NCBI GenBank assembly: GCA_038496445.1
Contig: JALMLS010000573.1
Location: 186,001 to 250,000, forward strand
Reading direction: 5' to 3'
Length of the DNA: 64,000 bases
Source of the DNA: Trichosphaerium sp. ATCC 40318
Lineage: Eukaryota > Discosea > Flabellinia > Trichosidae
Part shown: piece by piece, positions 34,456-46,274 of the stretch
How positions within the stretch are numbered: position 1 is the stretch's first letter
Layout: each line of letters starts with the position of its first letter
Program-made: the position numbers and the translations under genes
The notes under the pieces: generated by a model
The model's database searches: none
Told to the model about the DNA's origin: nothing
Seen by the model: the letters and a program-made list of their open reading frames with translations, nothing else

Positions 34456-34759
34456 TTAATAGTTAACTTGTGATACATTGACATGGCTTTCCTTGTACTT
34501 GCTAAATCTGTGCCATACAAGTCTTTTGTTGATTGCCCAGTAAGTTATCGAATCATACGCTTTCCTAAGGTCTATATAAAGAGCATAACAGTTGTTGCCT
34601 GTGTTTTTAGCGTCTCGGATAATCGAAAAGAATTGCTTCTGTGCCATGTGAATTGATTTGCCTTTAATAAAGCCAAATTGTGATGGTGACATGATTTTTC
34701 CCTTGATGGCAAAGCTCTCCAATGTGTCAGTTTGCATTCTAGAGTATATTTGGTACAAA
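34456..34759 (-). pseudogene. non-LTR retrotransposon reverse transcriptase fragment
   Basis: The minus strand encodes SPSQFGFIKGKSIHMAQKQF and YALYIDLRKAYDSITYW. These are the QxGF and FxxxDxxKAYDS blocks (palm, first catalytic Asp) of LINE reverse transcriptases. The frame breaks soon after, and no FADD box was found. Its 5' side is cut by the tail of another LINE fragment at 34760. It is a dead copy, not closely related in sequence to the LINE at 56-60 kb. Confidence 0.7.
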
Positions 34760-35333
34760 GAATTTTGTTTATTGTTTAGTGTCTGGGGTTGACTTATCAG
34801 GGCGCAGATAAGGCCACTTGGAGATAGTCGCCACACCATCCGACATGGCTATACCCTTTACAATAAAGCAGCCAAAAGAAAAGTTGGAGGAAAAATAGTG
34901 AAACCTTCCCTTGCTGGAAAAAGCCCCCTTGGCGTAAAAACCTGTACACAATCTCCATTCCAAGCACATTTTTGACACTCCATCTTCCCTCATTTCCATT
35001 TCCCCTTACGCATTACAATCCTTTTTTTTCCTGGTGGATTTCCATCTGTTTCTTCCAGTAGTTCTACATCTCGTTTCTGAACTTCGCTTCTGTGGTACAC
35101 CGTACTTTATATTTACAGTGCAGTAATGTGATATATGCCATATTGATAATCCTAGTAGCTGCTTCCGCTTTAGCGTTCTCCAGACCCAGCATGTTCGCTA
35201 CCGTCTCCGCCATTCCCTTCATAACCCATTTGTGATCTGATAGTTCTTCAGCCCTATCGACCATAGGCAACCCTGGTACATTACGTTGACATAGCATTCT
35301 CCGCTCGCGCTTGACCATGAGGGCTGTTGGCAA
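34760..35333 (-). pseudogene. decayed 3' end of RNase-H LINE (relative of 60619-62607)
   Basis: The minus strand matches the C-terminal part and 3' UTR of the element at 60619-62607: AEEL, WVMKG, VANMLGLENAKAEAATRIIN against VANVLGLNKHKAAQATKMIN, then CTTEAKF. In the UTR it shares ACAGGTTTTTACGCC and TCTGCGCCCTG and ends in CAATAAACAAA. It has several frame breaks. Confidence 0.75.
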
Positions 35334-37065
35334 AGGAAGGAAGTAAATCCGTGCTGGTTGGGTTTTTTGAACAGAATTTTCTCAAACACGTTAGCGAGTA
35401 TCATAAATACATGGTTTGTGTTAATGTGTAGTTTTTAGTGCAATCATACCTTTTTTATTCCCCTACAGCTCTTCGATGCTTTCTTTGGTTTGTGTAGGGT
35501 GTACATGCACACCTGATAAATACTATGGTCATTTTGCTCATTTGCTTGAGTTATTGTTTTTCGTTGCCATTGAAATATCACTTGCACTTAAGGTACCTAA
35601 GGTCATGTGATACGTATATATTGCTGATGGCACCTGCATCCCAAACTAAAGTGACATGTAAACAGGTTCACATTGTGCTAGTTCTCTCAGAACTGTCAAG
35701 TCTTGTAAGGTCTGAAAGAAGTTGCAAGTTTTTGCTAGAAATAGAAACTGGCAAAAAATAACTTGAATGACACTGACAATACTCTGTGTTTAGATGCTAT
35801 TTAATCGAGAGTAGAATAAATAGCCTCGATAGATAGTTGCCACGCAGTGGCAACATGCAAAGCATAGAGAAAATAAAGATTCCAAGTTAAGTCCCTTATT
35901 GTCTGAATCTCCATTAACCCTTCACAGATTTAGCTATAATTTACTGTGAGTACTCAACACACCCATTTCTACACTTTAGGTAGCGCTAAATATTTTTTCC
36001 GCTAAATAGAATTGCGTTTTTTTCTTTAAAATAAGCGACTTTTCACGCTCAGCTAACCCCTCTTCAATTCCGCTGTAAACTTCCACCAAACACGTATTTA
36101 CAGTCTTAAATGGTAAAGTATGGCTTAAAAAGTTATTGCACAGCACACAACACAGAATTTTGAAAAAAACATAATAATGTTTACGGTAAACACAAAAAAA
36201 GTACAAGTTTTTGATAAGCAAAAAATAACACTTAAAAATTACTTTTTTTCCCCAAAAACTGGACAGCTTATAAAATTCATAGATGGGTGCCATGGGCCGT
36301 GATGAAATGAACATAAATAATTTTTCATACAAGTAATGTAAAAAATGCTTACTGCTTAATTCGGAAGCAATGTGGAAAAAGCACGTGTCTATCATATCGT
36401 GTGGGTGTTGAGGTCATGTGGTTTAAAGTGCTAACAAAAAATCAGGTTAAAAAAACAGTTTTTTGTCAATATAGGACTCCACCTACCTGAGATTGATAAC
36501 TAAACTGCCAAACCTTGCTACAAGAGCAAGGTTGTGTCTAGTAGCAACTAGTGTGTAATCACAGGTACGCACACTCAGGGATATAGATCATCAATCAATG
36601 TATTACGGCACCTCAAGTGCCAAGTGATTGACTATTGCTGTAAAACCAGTTCTGGTATCCCCTCCTCGTTCTGTGTTTCCCTCCTATTTCAATCATAGAC
36701 TACCAAACCCGATCTCATACTCACAAGCATGGTGACAGAAAATAGTTCTCGTATCTACCCCTCCTAGTAAAATGTGTATTCCACATTATTCAATCATAAA
36801 AAAACCATTCAACGCTGATCTATCACGGATAGGTGAAAAATCAATCTGTGTTTTTAATAAAAGTTGTTTAAACACCCCAAATCGCATTGTTATCCTCTAT
36901 TGTTAACCTTTATGGAGAATCAATCAGACATGAATGAAACAGACAATAAAGGACAATTCACGTGCTCGTAAAACGCCATGGAACCGTATAGCAGCACTTT
37001 GTGGGAGTTAGACAACCAGTCAACTCGCAAACTTCTCAACAGTTTACTGTCAGGTAAAATAGGTA
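35334..37065. other. gene-poor region with small hairpins
   Basis: No gene is supported. Two perfect hairpins stand out: GTTGCCAC-GCA-GTGGCAAC at 35836-35854 and AACCTTGCT-ACAAG-AGCAAGGTT at 36511-36533. Diverged C/T-rich duplications lie around 36655-36800. Confidence 0.4.
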
Positions 37066-37146
37066 TGAATAATTAATGAATTTTTAAACTCATAAATACT
37101 AGTGAATAGTGCTGTATTTGAATATTCATATTATTCACCATTCATA
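37066..37146. mobile_element. fragment of the 366-bp MITE family
   Basis: GAATAATTAATGAATTTTTA and GCTGTATTTGAATATTCATA resemble the right end of the nested MITE at 14310-14390. The terminal CCTTCC part is gone. Confidence 0.5.
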
Positions 37147-37440
37147 TCAGAACTGCCACTTTAAAGAACCCTGTGCTATTATTTTCAAAAGGTGCATAAA
37201 GTTGAGTAAAGGCCTACTGCAATTTTTTTTTACCCATATTGTAAACTCTTGCTCAAAGGCCACCAGCTGGCTATACTTGAGTTGTTGGGAACCACTCACA
37301 TAGCTATTAATAACCAAATCTATAGTGACAAGACTCAAGATGAGTGTTTTTTCATTCTTTCCTAAATATCATGTGAACAATCATGGTTTATAATTTTAAG
37401 TGTAAGAAGTAGGTATGAGAGGACACATAGTACTTTTGTA

Positions 37441-37660
37441 ACATACTGTGAAGTATATCCCTTACCAAAGTAACCAGCATCCAACAAACTTTGAAATTCC
37501 AAAACCATCCTTACAATACTGTAAGCTGATTTCATGGACAATATACATCACTGGTGACTGGACAAGAGTTTTAATGTAAGATGGTTTTGAACTAGAGTTA
37601 CAAGAAGCAAATAATAAGGTTGATAAAACTAGAGAAGAGCTATGCAAACATGAACAAACT
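37441..37660 (-). pseudogene. decayed PARP-domain fragment
   Basis: The minus strand reads PVMYIVHEISLQYCKDGFGI and, after frame breaks, a GYTS-like end of the ART loop. Base by base it follows the exon of the 42-46-kb gene that encodes PVILMAHGT to GYYGQGIYF. The HGT motif is lost (HEI). It is an old duplicate of that gene; no further exons were recognised. Confidence 0.6.
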
Positions 37661-37854
37661 TAAAAGGAACATATTGTAACTGCATAAATTACTGCAGCGA
37701 TGAACCTGCAATGGCCACCATAACGACTAAAAGGCTGGGATATCAGCATGTAAATACTATTATTACCGTCGGTATCTTTGAATGGTCAGTGTGCTCAAAT
37801 AAATCCATAACATGCTGCCAATGACACAACAATTTTCACAGCGAAAATACAGAA

Positions 37855-38135
37855 AAAAATAAGAAAGGTAAATTTTATGGCAAACACGGTCAAGTTCAGT
37901 TCTGATTTTTTCGACAACAGATCTACATGTCAATGCACATGTTTTGTATTTTCAACGAGAAAAAGATTTATAAACATTCCTCGTTTTTGGCTCAAAAAAA
38001 CCAGAAAGAAGTCCTCACAGCTGTCTCGAAAAATCGATTTTTGACCTGATTCTTTGCACACTAATGCGACATGTATATGTGCGTATAAAACTGTAATAAA
38101 AATATTTTCGATGCTTGGTTTTCATTGAATTCGAA
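37855..38135. repeat. relative of the foldback element (one arm only)
   Basis: AAGAAAGGTAAATTTTATGG, CACGGTCAAGTTCAGTTCTG and GATTCTTTGCACACTAATGC align with 41160-41420. The left arm of the foldback is not present here. Confidence 0.6.
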
Positions 38136-40976
38136 AACATTTGAGAAAAAAAAAACAGCAGAATGAACAAAAATTTTTGACTTGTAAGCATAATGTTACC
38201 GTATACGGAGCCTCATATTGTACGTGCCCAAGCAACACAAGGAAGAAAACAGAAAAAAATAGTTTCTTTTTACCATTAGTGTAAGGCATAGCGCTGGTTA
38301 CTCAAGACTTTCACTTGGATTAAATGTTAACTATGTTGGCGAATGAACCAAATAACCAAGGCGAAGCAGTACACGGAGGGCATCTCATCTAGATCACAAC
38401 TATTCAAACCCGAATGACACGGATTGCTATGTGAACATGTCATCACCAGTGGATACTACATCATTTAGGTTTAGACAACAAATGGTTGGAAGCGTTCATG
38501 GTTGCTACGAAGATCAAACACACAAAAAAAAAGTTGTTGCAAAATACTTATGTAGTGGTGTTAGCGCTCAATACTAGTAATGCAATATATTGGCTATCTG
38601 CTGTGGTTGGGCAATGAAACGACTGGATGTCAGCTTGCGCAATTATAAAGAAATACCAAACCCTCAACAAAAAAAAACGGAACGAAGCGTGACGGCTATG
38701 AGACGTAGGGAAAAAGCACTTTAAAACCGCAGACTCAATTTTTTTCGACATAACGCCTGTTGGCACCATGTTAATCTTCTACGTCATAGATACACAAAAT
38801 AGCAGAAAAAATTGTTGTAGTACATGTTCTTTAGAGAGTAGATAGCGTATTATGGCGCGTAAGGAGTTCGTTGGTGCCGGTTTCATGCCCGCAGTGTTGT
38901 TGGTTCTGTTCAGCTCAAAATACAGTAATTTAAATAGCCATCGCCTACCCTGACAATATAAAGTGTCACAAATGAAACAAGGGGAAGATAGAAACTAACA
39001 AAACACGAAAAAAAATCTATCTCAAACATGTGATCGCACAAAAAAACCCCAAGTGATTACAGCGTCTGCCTAGCGTAAAAACAGGTCGACGAGTTCATTG
39101 TTGTGTTCCCGGTTCTCGTTATGATAATGTTTGTTATAATAACACATTGTTGCCTGTCGGGTTAAAAAATAGTCCGCGAAACCAGCGTTCTACATTACTG
39201 CAAACTACAAAGAAAATAGGTTTTGCCATCCAAAGGGTTTTTCTTTGTTTTCACAACTGTATTTTGAAAAACCGGTGTTGGAACTTGTTTCGCTCTATCA
39301 CGACATCTCGTAAAATCACTTGCTAGCTTCACAATTAACGCTGTACTACTGAAATCTTACCTTCAGCCTCTTTACAACGCGTAATGACCACAAGACAGCA
39401 ATGAAATCTTTGTTGAGGCTTTTTAAGATAAGAACTGGCGTACCGTAACAGTAGCGACTACAAATACAATCTCTTTGGGTTTGGATTGGTTATTGCTTGA
39501 CAACAATCTTAGAAACAAGAGAAAAACTGATTTTACGTTTAAGATACTTAGTGCAAAGAAACAATAATTCATTTCCGCGTTGGAAGCGTTCATCTAGCAA
39601 ACCTACAAAGTAACACATGTTATGAGGATGATAGAGCCCAACGTTAAACATAGGTCCTTCAAGAGCAGCGTGACAATGAGTTGCAACCGGCAAGGCAAAC
39701 ACCTTATCTTGATCTTAATGATACTTTGTTTTGTTTGGTTCTATTTAGTGTAAAAGCGTTCCAGAATGGACAAACACTAACAATCCATTAATTCTTTATT
39801 TGTTTTAACTTAGTGCCGTCATATCTCACATCAATGCTTTAGCCTTCATCTGTGACAAACATGTGCTTATACCATTGTTATATTAGGCAAGAAGTGAATA
39901 GTATAAACTTCAGCCAACGCTTTCAGTCCTTTAGCTGTCACTCAAATGTTCAAGATATTACATTACCACCAGCTAGCTGGTGACTACTTCACCTGTGGGT
40001 CTAGTACCAGTGATACAAGCGTAAGTACTAATCAGTTCAAGGTACAACGCTATTGTATTTAATAACATTATAGCTAGTCTTTGCTATAAGATATCTAATT
40101 CTGGAACAAACATGAAGGAATCGTCTTTGTAACATGGCACTATGGTCACTGATATATATGTACTATTCCCGCCGCCACAATCCCGACACTCCCTCGAGCA
40201 TACCGTGTATACCTCATTCAATTCGCATTGCGAATCTCTGCATGCTATGAAAATAATGACAAAGTCTTCCTTTCAATTCAATAAATCCTGATATTTGATC
40301 CAATATGAGCACTTCCAAACACATTGTTTTAGCAAACAAATCTAAATTGGAGTTTTAAACCTAGTGATGAACTACAATATGTATTTGCTGAAGTTTATTT
40401 CAAGTACAGATGGCTAACAGTTTTCTATATTGACTCTTTGTCTTTAAGAATGCAATCATTATGGAAGCATCCAATCCTATGTTCATGTATAAACACTAGA
40501 AGAGTTCTGCTGAGTATGGAAGTTGTTCAGAAATATTAAAAAAGCAACATAAAGACTTCCACACCTTGAGAATTTGTTGTGAAGATCTCTTTGCTCTAAC
40601 AGAAACTCCTAATTATATTCCATATACTCTATGCGCCCTTACAATACTACATGTGACATATTTCAGAGAGAACTGAACATTTTCAGAGCCAATACATGGA
40701 ATCTAAGTAGAGTTTCCATGTATCCTTTCCATGCTTCCACAGTGCAGTGTTGTACTAGTTTAGATGCCCTTCTTTGCTTTCCTCACTTGTTCTCTTACCA
40801 ATAGCCAATGCGAAGGACCAGATATCTTTGACCAACAGTACACAGTGCCTTAGGAGCAACAATGGAAAAGTAACTTGCTGTTTTGATCATCCAAGTACAA
40901 GAGATGAAGGACTAACATGTGTTAATATGTCAAAAGTTGTTCTCTGTGTAGTTTTTTAGTAGCGAAAAACGCACGT
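38136..40976. other. gene-poor region
   Basis: About 2.8 kb. I see no intact gene, no RNA gene and no strong repeat. Short frames lack starts or motifs. Confidence 0.4.
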
Positions 40977-41428
40977 GCGTTTATGAAAACCAGCGTGGAA
41001 AAATTATTTTTATCGTCGGATTCTATGCACTGATACATGTTGCATTGGTGTGCAAAGAATCAGAGTCAAAATCGGTCTGGTAAGCCAGAAATTTTGACTT
41101 TTTTGTCAATTTTTTGCTTCAAAAACGAAGACTTTTGTTACTTCAAAAAAAAATTACAGAAAAAAATAAGAAAGGTAACATTTATGGCAAACACGGTCAA
41201 GTTCAGTTCTGATTTTTTACACAATACACCAACATGTCAATGCGCGTATTTTCAAATTTTTTTGAAGGTAAAAGTTCTTCGTTTTTGAAGCAAAAAATCG
41301 ACAAAAAAGTCAAAATTTCTGGCTTACCAGACCGATTTTGACTCTGATTCTTTGCACACCAATGCAACATGTATCAGTGCATAGAATCCGACGATAAAAA
41401 TAATTTCTCCACAGGTTTTCATAAACGC
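40977..41428. mobile_element. foldback element, ~155-bp inverted arms
   Basis: The left arm 40977-41131 and right arm 41275-41428 are nearly perfect reverse complements, starting GCGTTTATGAAAAC and passing through ATCGTCGGATTCTATGCACT and CCAGAAATTTTGACTTTTTT. The 143-bp centre contains AAGAAAGGTAACATTTATGG, shared with 37855-38135. No ORF of note and no clear target duplication. The near identity of the arms points to a young insertion or ongoing arm correction. Confidence 0.8.
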
Positions 41429-42095
41429 TTTACAAGTAGAATAGCCTTGTAAATATTGTTTTGTTGTGCTTCTTAGGCGTGGTTTGTTATGAGTTGACTG
41501 GTAGTAACATGTTAACAATCGATTAAGTAACTTAAAGCAAATAGTAGTTTACGTATTGTCTGTTGGGATGATTGGCGACTTCATTGAGTGGATCCAAGAG
41601 TGAAAACAAATAGAGGCCTATACAACTACAAAGCTTTTTAGTTTGTGAGTTGAATGGGCACGTAACTACTCACAGTGTTTATTGTTGTCCATCGTTGTAG
41701 TACTCTTCTAAATTTCATCGTGTACACAATTGTATAAAGTAACCAAAAGACCAGTATTGTTGGTTCGATCAGTATAATTAAACAACTCAACCAGTACGCC
41801 ATTTTCGTTATTGTTCTCCTTCCTCTTCAGCATTTATATAGCACTATTGGGTATGAAACATACTGTTAATGAACGTCTTAAGCCCTTCATGACATTTACC
41901 ATGGCTCCATTGCTGAATTCTTGTTTTGCCCCGATATGTGCTTACACAGTGCAATGTTTGGTACCGTGTACACGCCAAGTATGATAATTTTATGCTATGG
42001 CCCGTAAACAAAGAGTACAATACGTTAAGCTAACTGATTGTTTATTTGTGAGAGAATATTGGCAATTGCTTACATGGATCTACTTCGTTGTACTT
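41429..42095. other. intergenic region
   Basis: Downstream of the tankyrase-like gene. Nothing else is recognised. Confidence 0.4.
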
Positions 42096-45000
42096 TCAAG
42101 GTTGGGCTAGTTTGGCTAGTAGAGTGGCGTTGCTCTCTTGTAGGCTACTGGCTCTTTCTATTAACTTGGCAATAAGTTGTTGTTCCTTCAAATTGGTGTC
42201 TTCTAAGCTATTGACGTTTTTTTCTATCTTGCCTTTGTCTTGCTTCAAGTTGGCTATGCATTGTTGTTGCTTTTCAATGGCTTGCCGTAAATTCTCATTA
42301 ACTTCCTTCGTATTCGCATTGCTCTTCTTTAGTTTGTCAACCTCATGGTTGGCTTTTGTTAATTCTATTTCAAGATTGACATCATTGACGTTGTTGTTAG
42401 TTGACAGTTGGTCGTCGGTTGAGTCCACATGAGAAGCCCACAATTTTCTAGTACAACAATATAAGCTATTCAAGAAACCTAAATTGTGATGTCTTACCGG
42501 TTGCTAATAAGATTATCATTCTCAGAATCGGAGAGATCATCTGAAACTTGATCTTTTTCAGTTTGTTTATTTTCTCCTTTCTCTGTCTTTTTATTTCCTT
42601 TCTTGGGTTTATTTTTGTTGCGTGTTTTCTTTTTTCCTTGTTTCAGCGCAACTTTGATGACATATCGAGCAACAGCTTGAGTATCTGATAACATGATGCT
42701 TAGATTTAGATCGAAACTTCACTTTTTTTTAAAGAGTTACCTTGTGCAACAACAAGCTCATCGCATACTGCATTGGCGACTTTATCTTCTGCGACAGGTC
42801 TACCCAATTTATCTACCAATGTGTAATGACTTTGGTAGCCTGGTTTTATTGGCTTTCCTCCCAGGTCGTTTTTTGGGCTTACCTTTTTGTAATCATTAAT
42901 TAATACATGATATAAAATTCTTGTTTGTGTACAGGATATACGTTGCCAGGAGTGACAAGACTCAAAATAACTGTTTTTCCTTTTTTTCCTGTTCTATCGT
43001 ATGAACAAGCATACTTTATACTCCGCTACAGTGGAAAAACTAAAGTGAATAGAATGTCATGTTGTTTTGTGCGTACTGTGAAGTAGATCCCTTGGCCATA
43101 GTAGCCAGCATCCAAAGCACTCACAGTTCCAAAACCAGCCATTACAATACTGTAAGCCGCTTCTTCACTTGTTCCATGGGCCATCAATATCACTGGCAAC
43201 TAAACAACAGGTATGTAAGTGCATACTTTTTGATGAACATTACCTCTTGTTCTGAGATGTCTTTGTTATTGGTATTTGTATCATTTTGAGTGGGTATGGC
43301 ATTGTATTTTTCGTAAACTCTCTCTTTGTACTCTTTGCAGACATCCTTTTTCCAATCTTGCTTTTTAAACCTCGAAAGTTCTCTGCCATACATTTTAGAC
43401 TAACTAACTTATAAATACGTACTTATGCTTGTGTTTTAGTATTTTGTTGGATCGACCAAAATTCTCTGTCAAGATATGATTGTAAACAAGAGTTGCTTCA
43501 ATGATATCATAATTGTCACATCCATGCATTTTTGACATCTCCCGTTTGAGGATCTTGAACTCTCTGACAGCCACTTTGTCAGTTTTATCAAGAAGATTCA
43601 GTGTTCTATAGTGCGTTGCCTTTACAATAACACCTCTTTTTGTAAAATAAATAAACTAAAACCAACAGTTGACAACTCTTTGAACGCACGTGCTATTAGA
43701 TCTGTCCCAATTGTTTGCAAAATACAATCGCGGATTCAGGTTCCATGCGTTTTCAGCCTTCACCCCTTTTGTAATACCTTTTAGTTTTTGTAACAGAAAC
43801 AGCAACTTGTTACCTGCAGTGGTGTCTTTTAAGTACTCATTTTGATCTGTATTGCTCCATGCATCATCAGGCATATCATACAAGATACCTTGCATTAATT
43901 GTCCATTTTGTTTCCAGAAGTCCTGATAAACAAAGAGTGTTACAAAAGTGTATTTATGATTTGTGGATATCGTACTGGAGACATTACAACTTTGGGATCG
44001 AATACAGAGCATATTAAATAACATGTACCTTTTTCCATTGCCAGGTTAAAATATGAACGTGTTGGCTGAAGGTTGTATATTAATAATCAACAAAGGATAT
44101 TATATAATGTAGGCATACCAAGAAACGAAACCACTTTATCATTTTATCTTTATCCATTAATTCAGAGGAAAGTGCTTTCATTTTTTTGGTTGCAAATGAT
44201 GAACATGATTTCCACAGTGTACTGCTTTTTTTACCACATGGAAATCGTTTTAAAAATGTTATAAACCAGTCAACAAAAAAAGGGGTATTTGATATCACTC
44301 CTTGAAACAACATGAGAAAAATGTCTTGCCACTTTTCTTTGTCAGGTGATAAAACTAACAACATTAATTTTCCTTTCAACAAATAGTGCTACAAGATAAA
44401 TTGCAATGGTACCTGAATCAGGGTTTTTTCCGCTTCCATTAACAACATCAAGATTGGCTTTGGCATTGATTAACATTGATACAATTGAATCGTGTCCATT
44501 TTTTACTAAAATAGTAATGTCAGTTTAGATACTGTATTTTAATAGTGTCACATTACTTACCTGCACACATCAATGCTGTATCTCCAAGTTTATCAACAGC
44601 ATCAATATTGGCTTTGGCATTGATTAACATTGATACAATTGAATTGTGTCCATTTTTTGCTAAAATAGTAATGTCAGTTTAGATATTGTATTTTAATAGT
44701 GTCACATTACTTACCTGCACACATCAATGCTGTATCTCCAAAATAATCAACAGCATCAAGATTGGCTTTGGCATTGATTAACATTGATACAATTGAATCG
44801 TGTCCATTTTTTGCTAAAATAGTAATGTCAGTTTAGATACTGTTAATAGTGTCACATTACTTACCTGCACACATCAATGCTGTATCTCCAAATTCATCAA
44901 CAGCATCAAGATTGGCTTTGGCATTGATTAACATTGATACAATTGAATCGTGTCCATTTTTTGCTAAAATAGTAATGTCAGTTTAGATATTGTATTAATA

Positions 45001-46274
45001 GTGTCACATTACTTACCTGCACACATCAATGATGTATCTCCATAATTATCAACAGCATCAAGATTGGCTTTGGCATTGATTAACATTGATACAATTGAAT
45101 TGTGTCCATTTTTTGCTAAAATAGTAATGTCAGTTTAGATATTGTATTTTAATAGTGTCACATTACTTACCTGCACACATCAATGCTGTATCTCCAAATT
45201 TATCAACAGCATCAAGATTGGCTTTGGCATTGAGTAACATTGATACAATTGAATCGTGTCCATTTTGTACTAAAATAGTAATGTCAGTTTAGATATTGTA
45301 TTTTAATAGTGTCACATTACTTACCTGCACACATCAATGCTGTATCTCCAAAATTATCAACAGCATCAACATTGGCTTTGGCATTGATTAACATTGATAC
45401 AATTGAATCGTGTCCATTTTTTGCTAAAATAGTAATGTCAGTTTAGATATTGTATTTTAATAGTGTCACATTACCTGCATACATCAATGCTGTACCTTTA
45501 ATAAAACCAAATGTATTAACAGCATCAAGATTGGCTTTGGCATTGATTAACATTGATACAATTGAATCGTGTCCATTTTGTACTAAAATAGTAATGTCAG
45601 TTTAGATATTGTATTTTAATAGTGTCACATTACTTACCTGCACACATCAATGCTGTATTTCCAAGTTTATCAACAGCATCAAGATTGGCTTTGGCATTGA
45701 TTAACATTGATACAATTGAATCGTGTCCATTTTTTGCTAAAATAGTAATGTCAGTTTAGATATTGTATTTTAATAGTGTCACATTACCTGCATACATCAA
45801 TGCTGTACCTGTAATAAAATCAAATTTATTAACAGTATCAAGATTGGCTTTGGCATTGATTAACATTGATACAATTGAATCGTGTCCATTTTGTGCTAAA
45901 ATAGTAATGTCAGTTTAGATACTGTATTTTAATAGTGTCACATTACTTACCTGCACACATCAATGCTGTATGTCCATAATCATCAACAGCATCAAGATTG
46001 GCTTTGGCATTGATTAACATTGATACAATTGAATCGTGTCCATTTTGTGCTAAAATAGTAATGTCAGTTTAGATATTGTATTTTAATAGTGTCACATTAC
46101 TTACCTGCACGCATCAATGCTGTATCTCCAAGTTCAATTACATGAGCACTTGAATGATAGAGAGTGTTGGTTGGTTTAACTGCTAAGGTTCCTGTAACTG
46201 AATAGAGATGGTTTCAAGTATTGTTTTTTCTCACCTGTTAAACATTTGTTTTCTTCACTTTGTGGTTCTGTCAT
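42096..46274 (-). CDS. tankyrase-like ankyrin-repeat / PARP protein
   Basis: Starts at ATG 46274 (exon 46235-46274), then exon 46105-46191, then eleven ankyrin exons between 46050 and 44413, most exactly 99 bp (33 codons) with phase-1 introns. A typical unit is NGHDSIVSMLINAKANLDAV. Linker exons follow (KLMLLVLSPDKEKWQDIF; DFWKQNGQLMQGILYDMP). Then comes a PARP/ART domain: EATLVYNHILTENFGR, VILMAHGTSEEAAYSIVMAG, YYGQGIYFT, YDRTGKKGKTVILSLVTPGN, GYQSHYTLVDKLGRPV and CDELVVAQ. His (HGT), Tyr (IYF) and Glu (DEL) fit the H-Y-E triad of polymerising PARPs. It ends with a Lys-rich stretch and a coiled coil (TGA 42096-42098). The enzyme would transfer ADP-ribose from NAD+. Joins at 43930-44100 are not resolved. 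Confidence 0.8.
44413..46050 (-). repeat. tandem array of eleven ankyrin exon-intron units
   Basis: Units of 150-159 bp each hold one ankyrin exon and one intron of ~52-57 bp. Introns are nearly identical from unit to unit (GTAAGTAATGTGACAC to CATTACTATTTTAG on the minus strand). Two units (donors at about 45475 and 45786) have the donor shortened by four bases (GTAATG) and encode three extra residues in the turn (NTFGFIKGTALMYA-type). Confidence 0.9.

Noticed and set aside
42088-42432. 114-codon plus-strand ORF
   Set aside because: It is antisense to the coiled-coil exon of the tankyrase-like gene and has no ATG; the hydrophobic look is a shadow of Glu/Lys-rich coding.
44413-46140. Regularly spaced near-identical repeats that look like a CRISPR array
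   Set aside because: The repeated unit is an ankyrin exon plus intron with consistent splice sites and one reading frame; unit length, content and the eukaryotic setting do not fit CRISPR.
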